Shown here piece after piece: positions 18,618 to 25,542 of a stretch of DNA of 37,500 bases. The DNA is taken from contig JAPYNQ010000049.1 in NCBI GenBank assembly GCA_028289815.1, positions 1 to 37,500 of the forward strand, in the 5' to 3' direction. The stretch is from Gammaproteobacteria bacterium (GTDB taxonomy: Bacteria > Pseudomonadota > Gammaproteobacteria > JAJDYQ01). The position numbers and the translations under genes were made by a program. Numbering within the stretch: position 1 is the first letter of the stretch; each line of letters opens with the position of its first letter. The notes beneath the pieces are model-generated. The model made no database searches, was not told the origin of the DNA, and saw nothing but the letters and a program-made list of their open reading frames with translations.

Positions 18618-20138
18618 TTATGATGCCTTATCCGCACCGGCTGTTTCCGGCAAAGGATGAAGTTCATTCAAAGGTACAGACAGGCTGTTCTGACCGACAA
18701 TTCTTGCATGGTAGCGCCTGAGTTCTCTTGGTTCTTTTACTCCACAGGAGTGGCCAATCATACCGACTTCATACACCATGTTTTTGGCATAATTGGCGAC
18801 CCGTTCGGCTTTTTCGGTGACTACCAGCCCGCTCTGCATTTTTTTGTTGTGCGTGGTAATGCCGGTCGGGCAGGTATTTTTATTGCATTGCAATGCCTGA
18901 ATACAGCCCAGAGCAAACATGAAGCCTCTGGCACTCACACAAAAATCGGCCCCAAGGCACAGCGCCCAGGCAACATCGGCGGGTGTCACCAGTTTGCCGG
19001 AGGCGAATACCTTTATCCGGTCGCGCAGATCATGCTCAATCAGCTTGTTCACCAATAACGGCAACCCTTCGCGCAATGGCAAACCCATATCATCAATGAG
19101 TGGCATGGGTGCCGCACCGGTTCCGCCGTCTGCACTATCAACCGTAATAAAATCAGGGGCACTCTCCTTGCCTCGCTGATTGATGACATCGAATAACTCA
19201 TCCAGCCATCCATAGGCGCCCATCACCGCCTTGAATCCGACCGGTTTGCCTGTCACCCGGCGAATGCGATCAATCATGTCCAGCAGGTCAGCATTGGCAT
19301 TGATGTCTGTATGGCGATTCGGGCTGATGGCATCTTCACCGACCTTGATACCCCGTATTCGGGCAATCTCCTCAGTCACCTTGGCCCCCGGCAGGATGCC
19401 ACCCTTGCCGGGCTTTGCTCCCTGGGACAGCTTGATTTCAAACATCCTGACCTGTTCATGTGCGGCTATTTCACTTAACTTGTCATCATTAAGATTACCT
19501 TCCAGATCGCGCACACCATTCTTTGCCGTACCGATCTGGAAAACGATATCGCCCCCTCCTTCAAGGTGATAGGGCGACAGGCCACCCTCTCCGGTATTCA
19601 TCCATATACCAGCCTTGCGAGCACCTTTTGACAAAGCCAGTATCGCAGGCTTGGATATCGCCCCATAACTCATGCCCGAAATACCAAACAGTGCGCTGGT
19701 GGTCCAAGGCTTTTTGCAGTATGGTCCCAAGGTCACCGACGACGGATCAACGGCATCTTTTCCCAAGGTAGGAAACGGGCAGTTCACAAACAAAACCGTG
19801 CCCGGTGGTTTCAGGTCACGGGTAGAACCAAACGCTACAGTATTATTCAGATTCTTCGCCGCACGGTACGCCCATGAGCGCTGCGCACGGTTAAATGGCA
19901 GTTCTTCCCGGTCCATGGCAAAGAAATACTGTCGGAAAAACTCACCGATATGCTCGAACAGATAGCGGAAATGTCCGATAACCGGATAGTTGCGCCGGAT
20001 GGCATGCTGGGTTTGTGTAACATCAACAATGTAGGTAATGATAATCACCGCAACAAAAAGACCTACTACAAAGATAAAACTTACAGTAAGAACTTCCAGG
20101 GTGATATATATAAAACTATTCTGTAGTGTTTCTACCAT
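18618..20138 (-). CDS. FMN-binding glutamate synthase family protein
   Basis: The 506-residue protein has one N-terminal membrane anchor (about residues 13-37) and a large domain like the central/FMN part of glutamate synthase. Visible marks are SALFGISGMSYGAISKPAI, GGISPY-like GEGGLSPYHL, KPGKGGILPG, SADGGTGAAPMPL and the cysteine cluster CNKNTCPTGITTH that would hold an iron-sulfur cluster. It has neither the glutaminase domain nor the GltD partner, so it is not a complete glutamate synthase; the natural substrate is unknown. The ATG used has GGAG seven bases upstream. The frame also opens two codons earlier with TTG. It lies 24 bases after the aldehyde dehydrogenase gene. Confidence 0.9.
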   Translation of the reverse strand: MVETLQNSFIYITLEVLTVSFIFVVGLFVAVIIITYIVDVTQTQHAIRRNYPVIGHFRYLFEHIGEFFRQYFFAMDREELPFNRAQRSWAYRAAKNLNNTVAFGSTRDLKPPGTVLFVNCPFPTLGKDAVDPSSVTLGPYCKKPWTTSALFGISGMSYGAISKPAILALSKGARKAGIWMNTGEGGLSPYHLEGGGDIVFQIGTAKNGVRDLEGNLNDDKLSEIAAHEQVRMFEIKLSQGAKPGKGGILPGAKVTEEIARIRGIKVGEDAISPNRHTDINANADLLDMIDRIRRVTGKPVGFKAVMGAYGWLDELFDVINQRGKESAPDFITVDSADGGTGAAPMPLIDDMGLPLREGLPLLVNKLIEHDLRDRIKVFASGKLVTPADVAWALCLGADFCVSARGFMFALGCIQALQCNKNTCPTGITTHNKKMQSGLVVTEKAERVANYAKNMVYEVGMIGHSCGVKEPRELRRYHARIVGQNSLSVPLNELHPLPETAGADKAS

Positions 20139-20162
20139 AATCAATCTCCGATTATCCTTTAT

Positions 20163-21599
20163 TTACAGGGCTTTAGAGCGTATGACCATCATTTTTTCCA
20201 TCGTCATATCTTCATAGGTATAGCGTATGCCACCTACTCCGTAACCTGATTGTTTAAGACCAGCAAATGGCATCCAGTCAACCCGAAATGCCGTATGCTC
20301 ATTTATCATAACAGCCGCAGCATCCAGATTTTTATAGGCATGCAGGGCCGTATCCATATCTCGTGTATAGATCGAAGCCTGGAAAGCATACGGTAGACTG
20401 TTCGCCTGCCGGATTGCCTCATCAATATCATCATACGCATAGACACAGATAACGGGGCCAAATATTTCATTACGGCTGACCTTTGTATCACCAGGCGGGT
20501 TCAACAATACCGTTGCAGGATAACATGTATCTGAAACCGGCTTGCCACCGCCCAGCAGCCGGGCACCATCATTCACGGCCTGATCGACCCACTCATGTAC
20601 TCTGGTCACTTCACGAGAACGAATGAGGGGGCCGATATCTGTGTCTTCAGACACCGGGTCACCAACCTGCATGGCATCGCCTAATTCTGCCAGATGTTTC
20701 GCAATTTCTTCAGCCAGCCGCGACGGCGCATAAACGCGCTGTACCGATACACAGACTTGCCCGGCATGATAAAAACCGGCTTTGGCAATCATCGGCAGAT
20801 TCTCATCCAGGTCTGCGTCTTCTGCCAGAATGACCGGCGCGGCACCACCATGTTCAAGTGCGCAACGCGCACCCGGTGCCAGTTTGGAATGCAGCATCCA
20901 ACCTACCTTGGCACTGCCGATAAAGCTGAAAAATCCGACACGCCCATCGGTCACCAGCTGCTCCGCAATATTGAGATCATCAACAACACAAGCCTGACAC
21001 CATTTTTCGGGCAGGCCCGCTTCTCTGAGTATTGAAACAAACCGCATACATGACAATGGCGTATCCTCAGCCGGCTTGACAATCACCGGGCAACCGGCAG
21101 CAATCGCCGGCCCCACCTGATGTATGATTAAGTTTAATGGGTGGTTAAATGCGCTGACGGCGACTACAACACCAATGGGTTCACGGTGCGTAAATGCCAA
21201 CCGTCCCGCCGATGCAGGGTTAATATCCATCGGAATTTCCCGCCCTGACTCATTGCGCAATAGCTCAGCACAATTCCTGACACCATCAATCGCCCGCGCC
21301 ACCTCAATACGCGAATCAAGCAGTGGTTTACCTCCCTCCCGGGCCGCTTCAGTGGCCAGGTATTCAGACCGGTCTTGCATGATCTCAGCTGCCTTGTTCA
21401 GCACTCCAACACGTTCGGCTCCGCTCAGCCACCGGCTACGGTCACGGTAAAGTGCGAAAGCAGCTGATAACGCAGTCTCCACAGCCCCGCTGTCTGCTAT
21501 GCCGACTGAACCAATCCGGGAACCGTCAAAGGGCGAGGTAACGGCAAGCTGCTTTTCAGCCTCACAGCCTGCAATCATTAGTGGATAATCTTCAGCCAT
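20163..21599 (-). CDS. NAD(P)-dependent aldehyde dehydrogenase
   Basis: This 478-residue enzyme belongs to the ALDH superfamily, which oxidises aldehydes to acids with NAD(P). The catalytic Glu lies in ALEHGGAAPVIL and the catalytic Cys in AGQVCVSVQRVYA. The nucleotide-binding segment FIGSAKVGWML and the late NEIFGPVICVYAY are in order. The start is MAEDYPLMIAG, with GGAG five bases upstream; a longer frame from 21659 overlaps the upstream gene and adds residues without family support. It sits between acetolactate synthase and the glutamate-synthase-like gene with gaps of about 35 and 25 bases, so one mRNA is likely. The substrate is not known; the neighbours suggest a small keto- or semialdehyde. 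Confidence 0.93.
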   Translation of the reverse strand: MAEDYPLMIAGCEAEKQLAVTSPFDGSRIGSVGIADSGAVETALSAAFALYRDRSRWLSGAERVGVLNKAAEIMQDRSEYLATEAAREGGKPLLDSRIEVARAIDGVRNCAELLRNESGREIPMDINPASAGRLAFTHREPIGVVVAVSAFNHPLNLIIHQVGPAIAAGCPVIVKPAEDTPLSCMRFVSILREAGLPEKWCQACVVDDLNIAEQLVTDGRVGFFSFIGSAKVGWMLHSKLAPGARCALEHGGAAPVILAEDADLDENLPMIAKAGFYHAGQVCVSVQRVYAPSRLAEEIAKHLAELGDAMQVGDPVSEDTDIGPLIRSREVTRVHEWVDQAVNDGARLLGGGKPVSDTCYPATVLLNPPGDTKVSRNEIFGPVICVYAYDDIDEAIRQANSLPYAFQASIYTRDMDTALHAYKNLDAAAVMINEHTAFRVDWMPFAGLKQSGYGVGGIRYTYEDMTMEKMMVIRSKAL

Positions 21600-21633
21600 A
21601 TTAGCTCCAGATGATATTAGGTGATCGTATCTG

Positions 21634-23268
21634 CTAAATCGGACAAACCAGCCCGCCAAGTTTTTCAGTCAGCTTCATATTTTCCTCGTAGTCAACAGCA
21701 CAGTCTACGACCACGACGGTGTTATCGTCTCGCGCACGCCGCAATGTCGGCAACAAATCCTGCGCAGATTCCACGCGGTAGCCCTTGGCACCAAAACTTT
21801 GCGCATACTTTACAAAGTCCGGATTGTTGAAATCTATATGGCTGGGCCGGCCAAAAGCCTTCATTTGGTGCCAGCGGATCAGACCATATTTTGAATCAGT
21901 CCAGACAAGAACGATAAAGGCCGTGCCAATACGCAGTGCGGTCTCGATTTCCTGGGAATTCATCATAAAGCCTGCATCACCGGTTACCGCAACCACGGTA
22001 CGTTCAGGATAATGCAGCTTGGCGGCGATAGCACCAGGGACGGCTATACCCATTGACGCAAAACCATTTGAGATAATGCAGGTATTCGGATATTCCCCCT
22101 GATACATGCGTGCCATCCACATCTTGTGTGCGCCAACATCACTGATGACGATGTCTTCCGATTTAAGTAATTGCCGCAAGTCCCACATGATCTTCTGTGG
22201 TTTGACGGGAAAGCCGGCGTCATTGGCATGTTCACCGGTCTCATCAAGAATAGTCTGACGCAGGGTCGTTGCCGGAAACGTATCACATGGCCTGGCACAC
22301 TCGCTGATAGCGTTCAACGCCTGAGCAATATCACCGATAACACCACATTCGACAATGTAATATTCATCAACCTCGGCAGCTGAAAAATCAATATGGACAA
22401 TTTTCGCCTGCTTGTTCCTGTTCCATAAATGCGGGTGGTACTCGACAATGTCGTAACCTACGCAGACGACAACATCGGCCCTGTCAAACCCGCAGGAAAT
22501 ATAATCGCTGGCCGCAAGCCCTACCGAACCGAGACAATGTCCATGCGAGAATGGAATGGAGCCCTTGGACATAAATGTTGTCGCCACCGGCAGATTAAGT
22601 CGCTCGGAAAACCTGACCAGCGCCTCATTGGCTTTACCTCGCACAACACCGTTACCGGCCATGACCAATGGAAAACGGGCAGAAGAAATAATATCAGCGG
22701 CCTGTTGCAACTTGTCTTCAGGCGGCATCGGGGCCTTTGCACTTTGTACCTTGAGCGGTTCCTTTCCCTCAACCGGCATACCCGCAATATTCTCGGGAAA
22801 ATCAATAAAACTGCCACCAGGCTTTTCTGCCTGCGCTACTTTGAAGGCCTTACGAACAACCTCAGGAATAATTTCCGGTTCGAGCATCTGGGTTGAGTAT
22901 TTCGATATGGGCTCAAACAGGTTAACAAGATCAAGTATCTGATGGCTTTCCTTGTGCAGCCGCGTTGTTGCGCCCTGACCGGCGATACCTAAAATCGGCG
23001 CATGGTCCATATTCGCATCAGCAAAACCGGTAATAAGGTTGGTCGCACCGGGGCCCAAAGTAGCCAGACAAACTCCCGCTCTGCCTGTCAGGCGGCCCTG
23101 CATGTCGGCCATGAAAGCCGCTCCCTGCTCATGGCGTGTCGTAACAAAGTTGATCGGGCTGTCAAGCAGAACATCCATCACAGCGATGTTTTCCTCACCC
23201 GGGATGCCAAAGATATACTCAACATCCTCATTTTCCAGACAGCGGACAAACAGTTCTGATCCCTTCAC
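21634..23268 (-). CDS. Acetolactate-synthase-type ThDP enzyme (large subunit only)
   Basis: The 544-residue protein is a thiamine-diphosphate enzyme of the acetolactate synthase family, which joins two pyruvates to form acetolactate and CO2. The three domains are present: an N-terminal PYR domain with the catalytic Glu in TTRHEQGAAFMADMQGRLTG, a central domain, and a C-terminal PP domain with VTGDAGFMMNSQEIETA. The Mg region reads VWTDSKYGLIRW instead of the NN of biosynthetic IlvB/IlvI, closer to catabolic, FAD-independent AlsS. No small regulatory subunit gene follows, which also favours a catabolic or atypical role. The start is GTG with AGGAG six bases upstream. Confidence 0.9.
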   Translation of the reverse strand: MKGSELFVRCLENEDVEYIFGIPGEENIAVMDVLLDSPINFVTTRHEQGAAFMADMQGRLTGRAGVCLATLGPGATNLITGFADANMDHAPILGIAGQGATTRLHKESHQILDLVNLFEPISKYSTQMLEPEIIPEVVRKAFKVAQAEKPGGSFIDFPENIAGMPVEGKEPLKVQSAKAPMPPEDKLQQAADIISSARFPLVMAGNGVVRGKANEALVRFSERLNLPVATTFMSKGSIPFSHGHCLGSVGLAASDYISCGFDRADVVVCVGYDIVEYHPHLWNRNKQAKIVHIDFSAAEVDEYYIVECGVIGDIAQALNAISECARPCDTFPATTLRQTILDETGEHANDAGFPVKPQKIMWDLRQLLKSEDIVISDVGAHKMWMARMYQGEYPNTCIISNGFASMGIAVPGAIAAKLHYPERTVVAVTGDAGFMMNSQEIETALRIGTAFIVLVWTDSKYGLIRWHQMKAFGRPSHIDFNNPDFVKYAQSFGAKGYRVESAQDLLPTLRRARDDNTVVVVDCAVDYEENMKLTEKLGGLVCPI

Positions 23269-23311
23269 TATTCACTCCTTTTTATATGTGACTGATAACT
23301 TACTTTTACCT

Positions 23312-23340
23312 ATTATAGGTTTAATGTATAGGCCTTACAG
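23312..23340 (-). promoter_or_regulatory. Possible promoter of the acetolactate synthase operon
   Basis: On the minus strand a perfect TATAAT (23312-23317) sits 17 bases from a weak CTGTAA (-35). The -10 lies inside a palindrome, ACCTATTATAGGT at 23308-23320. The leader to the GTG would be about 37 bases. The palindrome may be an operator. Confidence 0.35.
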
Positions 23341-23344
23341 GTTT

Positions 23345-24127
23345 TTATATTGAACTATCGGGAGACCATACTGTACCCAGTACAATGTCTTTTGCCCATA
23401 ATTGCCTTAACGTATCCATCCCGCCTGCAATAATGACCTCTGGCCGCGGATGTTCCAGTTCTTGCGCGATCTGCTCCAGTGCTCGTTCACCACTCAAACT
23501 CCGCTCTTCATTATCAAGCAACTCGAACAGTCGTGCAGTAACAGGATTTGCCTGTATAAAACCCACATCATCCTGATGATCACGATAAATGATAATCCAG
23601 GTTGGCTGGTCCGGCTTCGCGATCGGACGATAAGTACGACTAATCGCATGCACCGGCCATTCGTAGAAAAGCAGCCATGCCAGAGGAGAGATAACAATAG
23701 ATTCATGCATTAAATCGCCTTGGCGGTCAAATGATATATCGGTCAGACAGCCTCTGGATAACCGCAACGCGGTTTCCATCCATTCGTAGTGAGCCAATTC
23801 AAGGATAAAGGCAGGGTCATCGTCACTCCGAACAAATTCATTGCGTAAATAATGGACAAATTCCTCCGCCATTTCCGGAAAATGTGGAGTTTTGGCGCGG
23901 TGGCGCGAGAAATAGTCCCGCATAAGAAGGTGCCAGGCATCTTCATCATAGAGTGAGCGTAAAATCGGAAAGCCGCTTGCCATAAAGCCTTCCACATTAT
24001 TGTAGAACAGTTCGCGGTAAATCATCATGCGACGGTCTTCTATGCCCTGAGGCCCGAGGATGTTGCCCGGGTCACGGATATGCGCGGCAAAATCGTATTG
24101 TATCCGCTTGAAGCCCGGCAGTGACAC
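23345..24127 (-). CDS. hvfC: DUF2063 MNIO partner protein, HvfC/BufC type
   Basis: This 260-residue protein fits the HvfC/BufC group. It has an N-terminal DUF2063 domain (about residues 5-100: FAAHIRDPGNILGPQGIEDRRMMIYRELFYNNVEGFM and FPILRSLYDEDAWHLLMRDYFSRH). A C-terminal domain (about 115-255) shows LAHYEWMETALRLS and a winged-helix-like end. In characterised MNIO pathways this partner binds the precursor leader and forms a complex with the DUF692 oxidase. The gene begins with GTG two bases after the hvfB stop, so translation is probably coupled. It is the last gene of the hvfA-hvfB-hvfC run; no DoxX-type hvfD/E follows. Confidence 0.88.
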   Translation of the reverse strand: MSLPGFKRIQYDFAAHIRDPGNILGPQGIEDRRMMIYRELFYNNVEGFMASGFPILRSLYDEDAWHLLMRDYFSRHRAKTPHFPEMAEEFVHYLRNEFVRSDDDPAFILELAHYEWMETALRLSRGCLTDISFDRQGDLMHESIVISPLAWLLFYEWPVHAISRTYRPIAKPDQPTWIIIYRDHQDDVGFIQANPVTARLFELLDNEERSLSGERALEQIAQELEHPRPEVIIAGGMDTLRQLWAKDIVLGTVWSPDSSI

Positions 24128-24129
24128 AG

Positions 24130-24993
24130 CTAGGAAGCCTGTGCTTTTAGCATGCTATGAGAAGTACCACACTGATATTGGGCAATTCTGTCAACTTCAA
24201 TAAGCAACTCCTCTAGGGGAGGGATATTAAAATCGCGCTCCAGCAAGGTCGGAAACACACCAAACGTATCATAGGCAGTCCGTAATAAATTCCATACCGG
24301 CTCACAAACATCATCACCATGCGTATCCACACGCAGGTCTTGTGCTTCAATAAAATGCCCCGCGATATGGGCGTAGGCGATACGCTCTCCAGGCAGCGCC
24401 TTGAGGAACTCTTTCGCATCGTATCTGTGATTAATTGAGTTCACATAGATGTTGTTGATGTCGATATGCAAATCACAGTCGGCCTCCTCAAGAACCGCAT
24501 TTACAAATTCAATTTCTGACATCTCCTGCCCTGGTGCCGCATAGTAGGAAACATTTTCCATGGCTATACGACGCTCCAGAATATCCTGCACACGACGTAT
24601 GCGCTCAGCCACATAGTGTATAGCCTCTTCAGTAAACGGGATTGGCATCAAATCATATAAATGTCCACCATCCGAGCAGTAACTGAGGTGCTCGCTATAG
24701 CACAGAATGCCATGCTCCTCAAGAAAACTCTTTACCTCCCGGACAAGCTCGATATCAAGGGAAGATGGCGAACCAATTGAAAGGGATAAACCATGACAGA
24801 CAAAGTCATGCTGCTCCGTGAAAGATCGAAATTGCTTACCGGCCTTACCGCCGACTCTCATCCAGTTTTCCGGGGCAACTTCCATAAATGAAACACGCTC
24901 TGGAAAATCGGCTGCCAGCGAGTCCATCAAGGATCGCCGGAGACCCAAGCCTGCACCATATACGGGATAATCACGCACCTGAACATCATCCAT
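24130..24993 (-). CDS. hvfB: DUF692 multinuclear non-heme iron oxidase (MNIO), HvfB type
   Basis: The 287-residue protein is a DUF692 TIM-barrel enzyme. Family members (MbnB, TglH, HvfB, BufB) use two or three iron atoms to modify cysteines in RiPP precursors. Conserved segments seen in order are GAGLGLRRSLMDSL, FMEVAPENWM, CHGLSLSIGS (H67), YSEHLSYCSDGGHLYDLMPIP (H102), AMENVSYY (E146), DLHIDINNIYVNSINH (D178, H189), AYAHIAGHF (H209) and RVDTHGDDVCEPVW. These carry the His, Asp and Glu residues expected at a multi-iron site. It lies between the EGKCG precursor and the DUF2063 partner, the standard order, so it most likely acts on the EGKCG cysteines. Confidence 0.93.
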   Translation of the reverse strand: MDDVQVRDYPVYGAGLGLRRSLMDSLAADFPERVSFMEVAPENWMRVGGKAGKQFRSFTEQHDFVCHGLSLSIGSPSSLDIELVREVKSFLEEHGILCYSEHLSYCSDGGHLYDLMPIPFTEEAIHYVAERIRRVQDILERRIAMENVSYYAAPGQEMSEIEFVNAVLEEADCDLHIDINNIYVNSINHRYDAKEFLKALPGERIAYAHIAGHFIEAQDLRVDTHGDDVCEPVWNLLRTAYDTFGVFPTLLERDFNIPPLEELLIEVDRIAQYQCGTSHSMLKAQAS

Positions 24994-25034
24994 CGTCCCA
25001 TCCCATGAGATACTGTACAGGCAGTCGCTAGAGA

Positions 25035-25364
25035 CTACTTGTCACCACCGCACTTGCCTTCACCGCACTTGCCTTCACCTTCGGCTTTGTGGCCGCCGCA
25101 TTTACCCTCACCACACTTGCCTTCAGCACCAACCCTGGAATCGCCACATTTGCCTTCACCGCACTTGCCTTCGCCTCCGGCTTTGCGACCACCGCATTTA
25201 CCCTCACCACACTTGCCCTCCATTGTAACCTGATAACCTGATCCCAAATCCACCATACCGAACGGACTGACATCGGCTTGAGCAACAGGCATGGTTGCCA
25301 AAGATGCGGCTATAGCTGTTCCCATTGCAGCAGCAACAGGCTTCATCGACTTTTTTTCAGACAC
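25035..25364 (-). CDS. hvfA: EGKCG-repeat RiPP metallophore precursor, HvfA type
   Basis: The 109-residue precursor has a signal peptide (about residues 1-30, AAAMGTAIAASLATMPVAQA, likely cut after VAQA). A short mature leader follows (DVSPFGMVDLGSGYQVTM), then eight EGKCG motifs arranged as four EGKCGEGKCG doublets. Its eight cysteines are residues 52, 57, 68, 73, 84, 89, 100 and 105. In Haemophilus HvfA the same motif is converted by HvfB/HvfC to an oxazolone-thioamide form that binds copper, so a periplasmic or secreted copper-binding peptide is the expected product. The start is GTG with AGGAG seven bases upstream. hvfB begins 41 bases after the stop. The 178 bases upstream show no convincing promoter, though the locus has its own gap from the Aas-like gene. 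Confidence 0.92.
   Translation of the reverse strand: MSEKKSMKPVAAAMGTAIAASLATMPVAQADVSPFGMVDLGSGYQVTMEGKCGEGKCGGRKAGGEGKCGEGKCGDSRVGAEGKCGEGKCGGHKAEGEGKCGEGKCGGDK
25047..25220 (-). repeat. 48-base tandem repeat encoding EGKCG doublets
   Basis: Three full 48-base units and a final 30-base partial unit encode EGKCGEGKCG plus six-residue linkers (GRKAGG, DSRVGA, GHKAEG). Within each unit the pentapeptide is itself doubled, giving a 15-base inner period. The DNA is nearly identical across the EGKCG parts and more varied in the linkers, which points to growth by duplication under selection for the motif. Confidence 0.9.
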
Positions 25365-25542
25365 TAATTTTCTCCTGTGTAAGTTATATTTTGTTGGTCA
25401 CCCTGAGAGCTCTGTATAAAGATCTGGCCAGTTTTGGAACACATACAAAAACGAGTGACCGCACATTCATAGTTCATGGTTGCAATATACCTTATGATAA
25501 AGCCAATATTTCAAAGTTCATGATTTTATCGGATAACCCGGT

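Noticed and set aside
25040-25230. Regularly spaced repeats resembling a CRISPR array
   Set aside because: The repeats are in frame with the precursor gene and encode EGKCG. The spacing is 48 bases with only 18-base variable parts, and no cas gene is near.
25039-25233. Plus-strand open frame of 64 codons across the repeats (LPSPHLPS type)
   Set aside because: It is the antisense shadow of the EGKCG repeat; low complexity, with no ribosome-binding site or signal peptide.
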